Source of the DNA: JAWLBY01 sp041687455
GTDB taxonomy: Bacteria > Pseudomonadota > Gammaproteobacteria > Xanthomonadales > Xanthomonadaceae
DNA length: 64,000 nt
NCBI GenBank assembly: GCA_041687455.1
Contig: JAWLBY010000017.1
Location: forward strand, 26,579 to 90,578
Direction: 5' to 3'
The notes under the pieces are model-generated. The model saw only the letters and a program-made list of their open reading frames with translations, had not been told where the DNA came from and did no database searches. The translations under genes were made by a program, and so were the position numbers. This document shows positions 6,799 through 16,457 of this stretch, one piece after another (the stretch's first letter is position 1; every line of letters begins with the position of its first letter).

Positions 6799-9311
6799 CA
6801 GAGCACCCTCGGAAACAGCACCAGCAGCGCGATCGCGAGCACCGCGACCACCACCGCGTAGTTCCACAACACCTGGGCGACACGCAGCTCGAGCGGACGA
6901 CCGGCATCGACCCAGCCGCGGCGGTGCCGCTCGGCGACGAACAGGGCGACCAGCCAGGCCAGCGCGACGTGGAGCCACGCGAAGCCGAGCACGCTGGCGC
7001 TGACCGACGCATAGGCGTGCGCCGTCGGCGGCGGCAGCCCGTCGAGCAGGATCCATCCGGCCAGCGCCAGCGCCAGCAGCCCGAGCCCGAGACCGGCACC
7101 GAACCAGCGCCGGAACAGCCGCGCCCGCCGCAGCGACGCGCGGGCCAGCCCGATTGCCGCCGAGCTCGCGACCAGCAGCGCGGCGAACAGCAGTGCCGGC
7201 CCCGCCGCCGGTGGCGGCCAGCCAGCCGGTGGCCACGCCTCGGCCGACAGCCACAGGTAGACATAACCGAACAGCAGCGCGGCGAATGCCGTCGCATCGG
7301 CGCACAGGAATACCGCCAAGCCCCACCAGCCCGGCGCGTTGTGCGCGGCGTACTGGGTCGGCAGGCGCAGCCCGCCACCGGCCTCCAGACGGTCCGGCGC
7401 GCGGCGGTCGCCGGTGCTCCAGGCCCAGCCGACGAAACAGCCGATCGCGACCGCCAGCGCAAGCAGCGCCAACAGGTAGAACGAGCCGAGCACGCCGATG
7501 AACGACGCCGCCGTCGCCAGCGCCGCCGCCAGCGGCCACCAGCTCGAGTTCGACAACCGGATCACCTGCTCGGGCCGGCCATCGAGCGGACTGGTGCCGA
7601 GCATCTCGCGCGCGCCGTCGCGGGCAATGCCGAGATAGCGTTCGCCGAACGCGATCAGTTTCGGCAGCCTCGGTTCGTCCCACAGCGGATCGCGGCTCGC
7701 GACGGCCGGCACGCCGGCGAAGTTGTAGTTCGGCGGCGGCACCGGCAGGCTCCATTCGAGCGTCGACGCCTGCCACGGATTGGCCTGCGCCGCACGTACG
7801 CCGTGGCGCCAGCCGAGCAGCAGGTCGAGCATGAAGGCGCCGACGCCGAACGCGAACAGGAAGCCGCCGACCGTCGACAGCATGTTCAGTACGTCGACAC
7901 CGAGATCGCTCGAATAGGTGTAGACGCGACGCGGCAGGCCGAGCATGCCGGTCAGGTGCATCGGCAGGAAGGTCAGGTTGAAACCGATGAAGATCAGCCA
8001 GAACGCGGCCCCAGCGGTCGAGCGCTGCGACATCCGGCCGCTCCACAGCGGCAGCCAGTAGTAGAACGCCGCGAACAGCGGGAACATCAGCCCGCCGATC
8101 AGCACGTAGTGCAGGTGCGCGACGACAAAATGACTGTCGTGGACCTGCCAGTCGAACGGTACGAACGCAACCATCACGCCGGTCAGGCCGCCGAGCACGA
8201 ACACGAAGAAGAATCCGAGCACGTACAGCATCGGCACGCGCAGCTCCGGCCGACCGCTCCACAGCGTCGCGATCCAGGCGAACACCTGGATTCCGGTCGG
8301 GATCGCCACCGCCATGCTGGCGGCCGAGAAGAACCCCAGCGACAGCAGCGGAATGCCGACCGTGAACATGTGATGCACCCACAGGCCGAAGCTCAGGAAG
8401 GCCATTCCGAGCACCGCCAGCACCACCCAGCTATAGCCGACCATCGGCCGCCGCGCGAAGGTCGGGATCAGCGTCGACAGCACGCCGGCCGCCGGCAGGA
8501 AGACGATATAGACCTCGGGATGGCCGAACAGCCAGAACAGGTGCTGCCACAGCAGCGGATCGCCGCCGCGGGCCGGATCGAAGAACACCATGCCGGTCGC
8601 GCGCTCGATCTCGAGCAGGATGCTGCCGACGATCAGCGGCGGAAAACCGAACACGATCATCAGCGAGGTGGCGAGGATGTACCACGCGAACAGTGGCATC
8701 CGCTGGATCGCCATGCCGGGCGCGCGCGTGATCATGATCGCGACGACCAGCTCGACCGCAGCAGCGACCGCCGAGATCTCGGCGAAGGTAACGCCGAGCA
8801 GCCAGAAATCGGCACTGATGTCGGGCGTGAATTCCCGTCCCGACAGCGGCACGTACATGAACCAGCCGCCGCGCGGTACGGCGTCGAACAGGAAGCTCGC
8901 ATACAGCAGCAGACCGCCGAACAGGTAGCACCAGTAGCCGTAGGCCGACAGCCGCGGGAACGGCATGTCGCGCGCACCGAGCATCTTCGGGATCAGGTAC
9001 AGCGCGAAACCTTCCATGATCGGCACGGCGAACAGGAACATCATCGTCGTGCCGTGCATCGTGACCAGTTCGGCGTAGCGCTGCGGATCGAGCACCGTGT
9101 TGCCGGGCCAGGCGAGCTGCAGCCGGATGAACATCGCGAGCAGGCCGCCGACCAGCATGAACGCGAAGCCGGTGGCGATGAAACGCAGGCCGATCGTGCC
9201 GTGGTTGACCGCAGACAGCGCGCCGAGGCCCGGCCGGTTGGCCCAGATCGCGGCCAGATCGGCGTGCAGCCTGGCCGCATCGGCCGCGGTCGGATGGCGT
9301 CTGTCGCTCAC
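6798..9311 (-). CDS. Cytochrome c oxidase subunit I-III fusion
   Basis: Catalytic core of a terminal oxidase reducing O2 to water and pumping protons. The 837-residue protein is a natural fusion of subunits I and III. Subunit I carries all haem-copper ligands: the low-spin haem histidine in MHGTTMM (His86), the GHPEVY element with the CuB histidine and cross-linked tyrosine, WVHHMFTV with two more CuB histidines, and HFVVAHLHY with the haem a3 and a ligands. The GHPEV motif places it in the A1 family. Subunit III makes up the last 250 or so residues. The GTG start at 9311 overlaps the coxB stop codon (GTGA), which makes the longer upstream reading frame unlikely. Confidence 0.92.
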   Translation of the reverse strand: MSDRRHPTAADAARLHADLAAIWANRPGLGALSAVNHGTIGLRFIATGFAFMLVGGLLAMFIRLQLAWPGNTVLDPQRYAELVTMHGTTMMFLFAVPIMEGFALYLIPKMLGARDMPFPRLSAYGYWCYLFGGLLLYASFLFDAVPRGGWFMYVPLSGREFTPDISADFWLLGVTFAEISAVAAAVELVVAIMITRAPGMAIQRMPLFAWYILATSLMIVFGFPPLIVGSILLEIERATGMVFFDPARGGDPLLWQHLFWLFGHPEVYIVFLPAAGVLSTLIPTFARRPMVGYSWVVLAVLGMAFLSFGLWVHHMFTVGIPLLSLGFFSAASMAVAIPTGIQVFAWIATLWSGRPELRVPMLYVLGFFFVFVLGGLTGVMVAFVPFDWQVHDSHFVVAHLHYVLIGGLMFPLFAAFYYWLPLWSGRMSQRSTAGAAFWLIFIGFNLTFLPMHLTGMLGLPRRVYTYSSDLGVDVLNMLSTVGGFLFAFGVGAFMLDLLLGWRHGVRAAQANPWQASTLEWSLPVPPPNYNFAGVPAVASRDPLWDEPRLPKLIAFGERYLGIARDGAREMLGTSPLDGRPEQVIRLSNSSWWPLAAALATAASFIGVLGSFYLLALLALAVAIGCFVGWAWSTGDRRAPDRLEAGGGLRLPTQYAAHNAPGWWGLAVFLCADATAFAALLFGYVYLWLSAEAWPPAGWPPPAAGPALLFAALLVASSAAIGLARASLRRARLFRRWFGAGLGLGLLALALAGWILLDGLPPPTAHAYASVSASVLGFAWLHVALAWLVALFVAERHRRGWVDAGRPLELRVAQVLWNYAVVVAVLAIALLVLFPRVL

Positions 9312-10294
9312 TGCAGCCGCTCCAGCCATTCGGCCAATGCGTCGGCCTGGGCCGGCGACGGCGCCGACACGTCGGCAACACGGCTCCGCAGTTGCGCCGG
9401 ATGCCGTCGTTCGAGCCAGCGGGCGAGCGCATCGGTGTCGCCGGGCGCACCGCGGCGGCTGGCGAATCCGGCGAGATCCGGTCCGCGGCCGCCATCCACC
9501 GGCTGCCCGTCGTGGCGGTGGCAGCCATCGCATCCGGCGTGGGCGAACGCCGGCGGCGGCACCGGTGTCGGCGCGAACCTGGCGCGCCACTGTTCGAAGC
9601 GGTCCGGCGCCATCGCGATCACCGCGATCCGCATGTGCGCGTGCAGCTCGCCGCAGAACTCGGCGCACTGGCCGAGATGCAGGCCGGGCCGGTCCGCCAT
9701 CAGCGTCAGCCGGTTGGTCCGTCCCGGTACCAGATCGAGCTTGCCGGCCAGCGTCGGCACCCAGAAACTGTGGATCACATCGTCACTGCGCATCTCTAGC
9801 AGGACCGGTCGGCCGCTCGGGATGCGCAGTTCATTGCCCAGCGCGCGCGGCGGGCCGCCATCCGGATAGCGCACTTCCCACCACCAGCGATGTCCGATCA
9901 GCTCGATCCGCAGCCCCGGATCAGAGGCACCGACCAGCCGGTTCGACAGCATCGATCCGTAGACCAGCAGCGCCGCCAGCGCCAGCGCCGGAAACAGCAG
10001 CCCGCCGACCACGATGATCCGCAGCGGTCGCGCCGGCGGCGGTCGCCCGGCCCGCTGCAGCGTCGCGTACAGCGCCAGCGCGACGACCAGCACCAGCACC
10101 AGGCAGGCAGCGCCGAACATGATCCACCAGGCCTCGGCGATCGCCTCGGCCTGCGGGCCGTGCGGGCTCAGCATCGATTGCGGGCCGTGGCAGCCGCTCG
10201 GCAACAGCGCAAGCAAGACGAGCCGCGCCGCGGATCGCGGCCGCAGGTCACGGTCCGCCGAACCAAGCGGCATCGGGAATGCGAACGGCGCCAT
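9308..10294 (-). CDS. coxB: Cytochrome c oxidase subunit II with C-terminal cytochrome c domain
   Basis: Receives electrons and passes them to subunit I. The 328-residue precursor has a lipobox-like end of signal peptide (LLPSGC, Cys35), two membrane helices (residues 55-78 and 93-113), then a cupredoxin domain with the complete CuA site: His175, Cys210, Glu212, Cys214, His218, Met221. A cytochrome c domain follows with CDGCH (Cys255, Cys258, His259) and a distal methionine-poor tail. This is the caa3 arrangement, in which the oxidase carries its own cytochrome c. The start may be ATG 10294 or ATG 10273. Confidence 0.92.
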   Translation of the reverse strand: MAPFAFPMPLGSADRDLRPRSAARLVLLALLPSGCHGPQSMLSPHGPQAEAIAEAWWIMFGAACLVLVLVVALALYATLQRAGRPPPARPLRIIVVGGLLFPALALAALLVYGSMLSNRLVGASDPGLRIELIGHRWWWEVRYPDGGPPRALGNELRIPSGRPVLLEMRSDDVIHSFWVPTLAGKLDLVPGRTNRLTLMADRPGLHLGQCAEFCGELHAHMRIAVIAMAPDRFEQWRARFAPTPVPPPAFAHAGCDGCHRHDGQPVDGGRGPDLAGFASRRGAPGDTDALARWLERRHPAQLRSRVADVSAPSPAQADALAEWLERLQ

Positions 10295-10548
10295 CGCTGC
10301 AAGCCTCGCCGGCCGGCCGTGAACGGACCACCACGAGCGTGCCCTGCCGCACGCGGCGATCGGCGCTGCGTTCAGCTCCGTGACGCCGGATAGCGCGATT
10401 CACGTCGGCGTCAAGCCATGTTCTTAGACTCGATCGCGACCCACGTGAACGCGTGGCGCACCGGCGCGTGCTCCGCGTTCGTCATGCCAGCCGCGGCGCA
10501 CCGAGCTCGGATCGCCCGTCGTGCCGTCGGCTTCGACAGGAGCAGACG

Positions 10549-12348
10549 ATGAGCACCACCGTAGGCGATTTCCTGCTGTCGCGGCTGTCCGACTGGGGCA
10601 TCCGGCGGATCTTCGGCTACCCCGGCGACGGCATCAACGGCATCATGGGCGCGCTCGGACGCGCCACCGACCGCTTCCAGTACATTCGTGTCCAACACGA
10701 GGAAATGGCCGCGTTCATGGCCTGCGGCCATGCCAAGTTCACCGGCCAGGTCGGCATCTGCATGGCCACCTCAGGCCCCGGCGCGATCCACCTGCTGAAC
10801 GGACTGTACGACGCGAAGATGGATCACCAGCCGGTGCTGGCGATCGTCGGCCAGCAGGCGGCGACCTCGCTCGGCGCCGACTACCAGCAGGAAGTCGACC
10901 TGAAGTCGCTGTTCAAGGACGTCTGCGCCTACGTCGAACAGGTCGGCGCGCCGGCCCAGATCCGTCATGTGATCGATCGCGCGCTGCGGATCGCCGCCGC
11001 CGAGCGCGCAGTGACCTGCATCATCGTGCCGAACGACATCCAGGAGCAGGACGCAGTCGAACCGATTCCACGCAGTCACGGCCACGTCTATTCCGGCACC
11101 GGCTACAGTCCGCCGCATCCGCAGCCGAACGACGCCGAACTGCGCGACGCGGCGGCGATCCTGAATGCCGGCCAGCGGGTCGCGATGCTGGTCGGCGCCG
11201 GCGCGCTGGATGCCACCGACGAGCTGATCGACACCGCAGACGTGCTCGGCGCCGGCATCGCGAAGGCACTGCTCGGCAAGGCCGCAGTACCCGACGACCT
11301 GCCGTTCGTGACCGGCCCGATCGGCCTGCTCGGCAGCGAACCGAGCTGGGAGATGATGCAGCACTGCGACACGCTGCTGATGGTCGGCACCTGCTTTCCG
11401 TACTCGGAATTCCTGCCGCGCGAACAGCAGGCGCGTGCAGTGCAGATCGACATCCGTCCACGCAACGTCAGCATGCGCTACCCGACCGACGTCAACCTGA
11501 TCGGCGACAGCGCCGAGACGCTGCGTCGGCTGCTGCCGCTGCTGCAACGCAAGACCGATCGCTCCTGGCGCGAAGGCATCGAGTCGAACGTCGCCGACTG
11601 GTGGCACGCACTGGAGGCGCGCGCGATGAAATCGGCGAGCCCGATCAATCCGCAACGGGTGTTCTGGGAGCTGTCGCCGCGTCTGCCGGAACAGGCGATC
11701 CTGTGCGGCGACTCCGGTTCGCACACCAACTGGTACGCACGTGACATCAAACTGCGCCGCGGCATGAAGGGCTCGCTGTCCGGCACGCTGGCGACGATGG
11801 GCAGCGGCGTGCCATACGCGATCGCAGCGAAGATGGCGTTTCCCGACCGGCCGGTCATCGCGATGGTCGGCGACGGCGCGATGGAGATGAACGGCAATTC
11901 CGAGCTGGTGACGGTCAAGCAGTACTGGCGCCAATGGCAGGATCCGCGCTTCGTCGTGATGGTGCTGGTCAACCACGACCTGAACCAGGTGACCTGGGAA
12001 CAGCGCGTGCTGGCCGGTGATCCGAAGTTCGAGGCCGCGCAGGACGTCGAGGACTTCCCGTTCGCGCGCTATGCCGAACTGCTCGGCTTCCGCGGCATCC
12101 GGGTCGATCGCCCGGACGACATCGGCGCCGCATTCGATGAGGCCCTGCGCAGCGACCGCCCGGTGCTGCTCGAATTCATCGTCGATCCCGACGTGCCGCC
12201 GCTGCCGCCGCACATCACGTTCGAGCAGGCCCGCGCGTACATGACGTCGCTGATCAAGGGCGACCCGGATCGCGGCGGCGTCATCCGACAGAGCATCAAG
12301 CAGGTCGTCGCCGGCGTGCTGCCGAACCGGGGGCGGGACAAGGGATGA
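10549..12348 (+). CDS. Thiamine-diphosphate-dependent enzyme, pyruvate oxidase-like
   Basis: A 599-residue enzyme of the pyruvate oxidase / acetolactate synthase superfamily. The N-terminal PYR domain has the catalytic glutamate in RVQHEEMAAFMA, the middle domain covers about residues 195-340, and the C-terminal PP domain carries the ThDP motif GDGAMEMNGNSELV with the long GDG-to-N spacing. Close relatives are annotated pyruvate oxidase or just ThDP-requiring protein; the substrate is unsettled. A strong AGGAG precedes ATG 10549. The stop codon overlaps the next start (ATGA), so it heads a five-gene operon of oxidoreductive and sugar-acid-like enzymes. Confidence 0.85.
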   Translation: MSTTVGDFLLSRLSDWGIRRIFGYPGDGINGIMGALGRATDRFQYIRVQHEEMAAFMACGHAKFTGQVGICMATSGPGAIHLLNGLYDAKMDHQPVLAIVGQQAATSLGADYQQEVDLKSLFKDVCAYVEQVGAPAQIRHVIDRALRIAAAERAVTCIIVPNDIQEQDAVEPIPRSHGHVYSGTGYSPPHPQPNDAELRDAAAILNAGQRVAMLVGAGALDATDELIDTADVLGAGIAKALLGKAAVPDDLPFVTGPIGLLGSEPSWEMMQHCDTLLMVGTCFPYSEFLPREQQARAVQIDIRPRNVSMRYPTDVNLIGDSAETLRRLLPLLQRKTDRSWREGIESNVADWWHALEARAMKSASPINPQRVFWELSPRLPEQAILCGDSGSHTNWYARDIKLRRGMKGSLSGTLATMGSGVPYAIAAKMAFPDRPVIAMVGDGAMEMNGNSELVTVKQYWRQWQDPRFVVMVLVNHDLNQVTWEQRVLAGDPKFEAAQDVEDFPFARYAELLGFRGIRVDRPDDIGAAFDEALRSDRPVLLEFIVDPDVPPLPPHITFEQARAYMTSLIKGDPDRGGVIRQSIKQVVAGVLPNRGRDKG

Positions 12349-13523
12349 CCTCGATGCAACCCGGGCGGCTCGACCCGGCGCCCGATCAGCGCCGCGCCTG
12401 GCCGTCGTCCGCGCTGCGTGAACCGCCACGCAGCGGCGGCAGTCCGATCGAAGGTTGCGTGGTCGCCGCCTACCGGATCCCGACCAGCGAACCGGAAGCC
12501 GACGGCACCCGCCGCTGGGACGCGACAACCATGCTCGCCGTGCATATCGAGGCCGGCGGGCATCGCGGCTTCGGCTACAGCTACTGCCACGCTGCCTTCG
12601 GCCGCATCGTGCTCGACACACTGGCGCCGGCGATCAACGGCATCGATGCGTTCGATCTGCCGACCGCAAGGGCACGGATGCTGGCCGCGCTGCGCGAAAT
12701 CGGCACCAGCGGCGCCGGGGCGATGGCGCTGTCGGCGGTCGACACCGCGCTGTGGGATCTGAAGGCGCGTCTGCTCGAATGCTCGCTGCTGGAACTGTGG
12801 GGCGGCGCGCGCGACGCAGTGCCGACGTATGCGAGCGGAGGCTTCACCAACTACTCCGACGACCACCTGGCAGACCAGTTGGCGGTATGGGCCGCGCAGG
12901 GTTTCGCTGCGGTCAAGATCAAGATCGGCAGCGAACCTGCACGCGACCCCGAGCGGGTCGGCGTCGCACGCGACGCAATCGGCTCGCAGATCCGGCTGAT
13001 GGTGGATGCGAACGGCGCGCTGAGCCGCAAGCAGGCGCTGCAACTGGCCGAACGGCTGAGCCACTACGACGTGCGCTGGTTCGAGGAGCCGGTGTCGTCC
13101 GACGACCTCGATGGACTGCGGCTGCTGCGCGACCGGGCTCCGGCACCGATCGAGATCGCCGCCGGCGAGTATGGCTGGGAAGCGCACGACTTCACCCGAC
13201 TGCTGCAGCATGGCGCGGTCGACGTGCTGCAAGCCGACGGCAGCCGCTGCGGCGGCTACAGCGGTCTGTTCGAAGCCGACACGCTGAGCCGGGTACACGG
13301 CGTGCCGTTGTCGCTGCATGGCGTTCCGGCGCTGCACGCGGCCTGTGCCGCGGCGCTGCCGAACCTGCGCGACGTCGAATATTTCCACGACCACGCGCGG
13401 ATCGAGGCAATGCTGCTCGACGGCCTGCCGAGCCTGCATGACGGTTGCCTGTGGCCCGAGCGCGGCGAGCCCGGCCACGGCCTCATGCTGCGCGAGCGCG
13501 ACGCCGAACGGTGGCGGATATGA
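12345..13523 (+). CDS. Enolase-superfamily enzyme (mandelate racemase / muconate lactonising type)
   Basis: A 392-residue enzyme with the capping domain at residues about 35-150 and the barrel beyond. Active-site residues can be read: KxK at Lys191/Lys193, metal ligands Asp221, Glu247 and Glu275, and the general base His325 (SLHGVPALH) with Asp298 nearby. This set belongs to the mandelate-racemase subgroup, so it probably abstracts the alpha proton of a carboxylate (sugar-acid dehydration or racemisation); the specific substrate cannot be read from the sequence. It overlaps both neighbours by ATGA junctions, consistent with an obligatory pathway with the ThDP enzyme and the FAD dehydrogenase. 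Confidence 0.87.
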   Translation: MTSMQPGRLDPAPDQRRAWPSSALREPPRSGGSPIEGCVVAAYRIPTSEPEADGTRRWDATTMLAVHIEAGGHRGFGYSYCHAAFGRIVLDTLAPAINGIDAFDLPTARARMLAALREIGTSGAGAMALSAVDTALWDLKARLLECSLLELWGGARDAVPTYASGGFTNYSDDHLADQLAVWAAQGFAAVKIKIGSEPARDPERVGVARDAIGSQIRLMVDANGALSRKQALQLAERLSHYDVRWFEEPVSSDDLDGLRLLRDRAPAPIEIAAGEYGWEAHDFTRLLQHGAVDVLQADGSRCGGYSGLFEADTLSRVHGVPLSLHGVPALHAACAAALPNLRDVEYFHDHARIEAMLLDGLPSLHDGCLWPERGEPGHGLMLRERDAERWRI

Positions 13524-16435
13524 CCACGCCACAGCCACGACGGCGACCGGGCGCGCTGCCGTCCGATCGCGCCCATCAGCTTGCCCGCAGATTGCGCGAA
13601 CGGATCGATGGCGAGGTGCGCTTCGATCCCGGCAGCCGTGCGCTGTATGCGACCGACGGCTCGTTGTATCGGCAGCCGCCGATCGGCGTGGTGCTGCCGC
13701 GGCATGCCGACGACGTCGTCGCAACGGTCGCGCTGTGTCGTGAATTCGGCGCTCCGGTGCTGTCGCGCGGCGCCGGCACCAGTCTCGCCGGGCAGTGCTG
13801 CAACACCGCCGTGGTGATCGATTTCTCGAAATACATGAACCGCGTGATCGCGCTGGATCCGCAGCAACGCAGCGCGGTGGTCGAGCCGGGCTGCGTGCTC
13901 GACGACCTGCGCGAACAGGCCGAGCAACACGGGCTGACGTTCGGTCCCGACCCGGCGACCCACCGCCACAACACGCTCGGCGGCATGCTCGGCAACAACT
14001 CCTGCGGCATCCATTCGATAATGGCGGGTCGCACCGCCGACAACGTGATCGCGCTGGAGATCCTGACCTACGACGGCCAGCGGTTCTGGGTCGGCGGCGG
14101 CGGCGAAGACGAATTGCGCTCGCGCGCCGATGCCGGCGGCCGCGAAGGCGAGATTTTCCGCGACCTGCTCGCCTTGCGCGAGCGCTGCGCCGACGCCGTG
14201 CGCGATCGCTTCCCGGATATTCCGCGGCGCGTCTCGGGATATTGTTTGGAGAAGCTGCTGCCCGAACACGGCAGCAATGTCGGCGCCGCGCTGGTCGGCT
14301 CCGAAGGCACCTGCGTCGTCGTGCTGCAGGCCCGGCTGCGGCTGGTGCCATCGCCGCGCTGCCGCACGCTGCTGGTACTCGGCTATCCCGACATCCATGA
14401 AGCGGCCGACGCGGTGCCGGACATCCTCGCGTTCGGACCGATCGGCTGCGAAGGCGTCGACAGCGAACTGGTCCGACTGATGCGCAAGCAGGGCCTGCGC
14501 ACAAACGATCTCGAACTGCTACCCGATGGCCACGGCTGGCTGTTCGTCGAGTTCGGCGGCGACGACCAGCGCGAGTCCGACGCCGCCGCCGAACGGCTTG
14601 CTGCCCACCTGCGGCTGTGCGACGCGCCGCCACGGATCCGGCGCTGCTCGGCGGCGGAACAGCAACGGCGACTGTGGAGCATTCGCGAAGCCGGCCTCGG
14701 TGCCACCGCACAGGTGCCCGGCGAGCCGACCACGCACCCGGGTTGGGAAGATGCCGCCGTCGCACCGACCCGGCTCGGCGCCTACCTGCGCGAGTTCCGC
14801 GCGCTGCTCGATCGCTACGGCTATCACTGCGCGTTGTACGGCCACTTCGGTGACGGTTGCGTGCACTGCCGGATCGACTTCGACATGCGCAGCGTGCGCG
14901 GCGTCGCACGCTGGCGGCAGTTCATGGACGACGCGGCCGATCTGGTCGTCGCGCACGGTGGCAGCTTTTCCGGCGAACACGGCGACGGCCAGCTCCGCGC
15001 CTCGCTGCTCCCGAAACTGTACGGCGTCGAGCTGGTCGAGGCATTCCGCGAGTTCAAGCGGCTGTGGGATCCGGACGGAGCGATGAACCCCGGCAAGGTC
15101 ATCGACCCCTACCCGATCGATGCCGATCTGCGGCTGTCGCCCGAGCTGCACCTGCCGAAACTGCAGACCCGCTTCACCTACCCCGATGACCGATTCGATT
15201 TCGCCAACGCCACTCTGCGCTGCGTCGGCGTAGGCCAGTGCCGCGACCTGCACGACGAGGTGATGTGCCCGAGCTATCGCGGCACCCGCGAGGAAATGCA
15301 TTCGACCCGCGGCCGGGCCCGCCTGCTGTTCGAGATGATGAAGGGCGAGCTGATCACCGACGGCTTCGACAGCCAGGCGGTGCACGACGCACTGCACCTG
15401 TGCCTGGCCTGCAAGGCCTGCAAGCGTGACTGTCCGGTCGACGTCGACATGGCTACCTGGAAGGCCGAGTTCATGGCGCGCCACTACCGCCGCCGGTTGC
15501 GCCCGCGTGATGCATTGTCGATGGGACTGATCTTCTGGTGGGCGCGGATCGGCGCGCATGCACCGGGCCTGATCAACGCGCTGACCCGGAATGACTGGAG
15601 CGCGCTGCCGCTGAAGCGCCTGGCCGGCATCGCGGCAGAACGCCGCGTGCCGCGATTCGCGTCGCCGGATTTCCGTCGCGAATTCCACCGTCGCCCGGCG
15701 TCCGTCGACGGCAGGCCGGTGGTGCTGTTCGCCGACACCTTCGGCAACCATTTCGATCCCGGTCCGCTGCGCGCCGCGGCCGCCGTACTGCGCGCCTCCG
15801 GCTACGCGCCGTGGGTCACGCCGAAGCCGGTCTGCTGCGCGCGACCGCTGTACGCCGAGGGCATGCTCGACCTCGCCCGCGCGCAGCTCCGCAACCTGCT
15901 CGACGCGCTGGCCGAACCGATCGCGCGCGACTGGCCGGTGGTCGGCGTCGAACCGGCCTGCGTCGCCAGCCTGGTCGACGAACTGCCGCGGTTGTTCCCG
16001 CACGACGCCCGCGCCAGCCACCTTGCCCGACACAGCTTCCTGCTCGCCGACTTCCTGCGTCGCGAAGGCATCGATCTCGGCGCATCGATCCGGAGCGGAG
16101 CATCCGGCATGCAGGCAGTCATGCACGCGCACTGCATCCACCACGCCGACTTCGATCCGCAGGCCGACCGCGAGCTGCTGGCTTCGGTCGGCGTGCCGAC
16201 TCGGCTGCTGGATGCCGGCTGCTGCGGCATGGCCGGTTCGTTCGGGATGTCGGCCGACCGCTTCGAGCTGTCGCTGCGGATCGGCGAACACGCACTGATG
16301 CCGGCGCTACGCGGCGTCGCGTCGGATCGGCTCTGGATCGCGAGCGGCTTCTCCTGTCGCGAACAGATCGAACACTGCACCGGTCGGCGCCCGCTCGACC
16401 TGGCCGAGGTGCTGCAGCAACGGATGGCCGCTTGA
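13520..16435 (+). CDS. FAD-linked and Fe-S 2-hydroxyacid dehydrogenase (GlcD-GlpC fusion, YdiJ-like)
   Basis: A 971-residue fusion. Residues about 45-270 are an FAD_binding_4 domain with the phosphate loop SRGAGTSLAGQ and the NTLGGMLGNNSCGIHS stretch; residues 270-530 are the FAD-oxidase C domain ending HGDGQLRASLLPKLYG. From about residue 570 there is a ferredoxin-like part with GQCRDLH, VMCPSYRGTREEMHSTRGRARLL and the cluster motif CLACKACKRDCP. The C-terminus has CCG-type motifs (KPVCCARPLY, LDAGCCGMAGSFG) of heterodisulfide-reductase-like domains. The layout matches E. coli YdiJ, a D-2-hydroxyglutarate dehydrogenase; D-lactate or glycolate are alternatives. It starts within the stop of the previous gene. 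Confidence 0.88.
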   Translation: MTTPQPRRRPGALPSDRAHQLARRLRERIDGEVRFDPGSRALYATDGSLYRQPPIGVVLPRHADDVVATVALCREFGAPVLSRGAGTSLAGQCCNTAVVIDFSKYMNRVIALDPQQRSAVVEPGCVLDDLREQAEQHGLTFGPDPATHRHNTLGGMLGNNSCGIHSIMAGRTADNVIALEILTYDGQRFWVGGGGEDELRSRADAGGREGEIFRDLLALRERCADAVRDRFPDIPRRVSGYCLEKLLPEHGSNVGAALVGSEGTCVVVLQARLRLVPSPRCRTLLVLGYPDIHEAADAVPDILAFGPIGCEGVDSELVRLMRKQGLRTNDLELLPDGHGWLFVEFGGDDQRESDAAAERLAAHLRLCDAPPRIRRCSAAEQQRRLWSIREAGLGATAQVPGEPTTHPGWEDAAVAPTRLGAYLREFRALLDRYGYHCALYGHFGDGCVHCRIDFDMRSVRGVARWRQFMDDAADLVVAHGGSFSGEHGDGQLRASLLPKLYGVELVEAFREFKRLWDPDGAMNPGKVIDPYPIDADLRLSPELHLPKLQTRFTYPDDRFDFANATLRCVGVGQCRDLHDEVMCPSYRGTREEMHSTRGRARLLFEMMKGELITDGFDSQAVHDALHLCLACKACKRDCPVDVDMATWKAEFMARHYRRRLRPRDALSMGLIFWWARIGAHAPGLINALTRNDWSALPLKRLAGIAAERRVPRFASPDFRREFHRRPASVDGRPVVLFADTFGNHFDPGPLRAAAAVLRASGYAPWVTPKPVCCARPLYAEGMLDLARAQLRNLLDALAEPIARDWPVVGVEPACVASLVDELPRLFPHDARASHLARHSFLLADFLRREGIDLGASIRSGASGMQAVMHAHCIHHADFDPQADRELLASVGVPTRLLDAGCCGMAGSFGMSADRFELSLRIGEHALMPALRGVASDRLWIASGFSCREQIEHCTGRRPLDLAEVLQQRMAA

Positions 16436-16457
16436 ACCGCATGCAAGGAGCATCGCG

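Noticed and set aside
9312..9668. N-terminal extension of the fused oxidase subunit to 9668
   Set aside because: It runs through the coxB coding region; the GTG at 9311 gives the proper N-terminus and an overlap with the coxB stop.
6726..9869. 1047-codon plus-strand frame opposite the oxidase genes
   Set aside because: Its Arg/Gln/His-rich composition is the usual antisense shadow of a GC-rich gene encoding hydrophobic helices.
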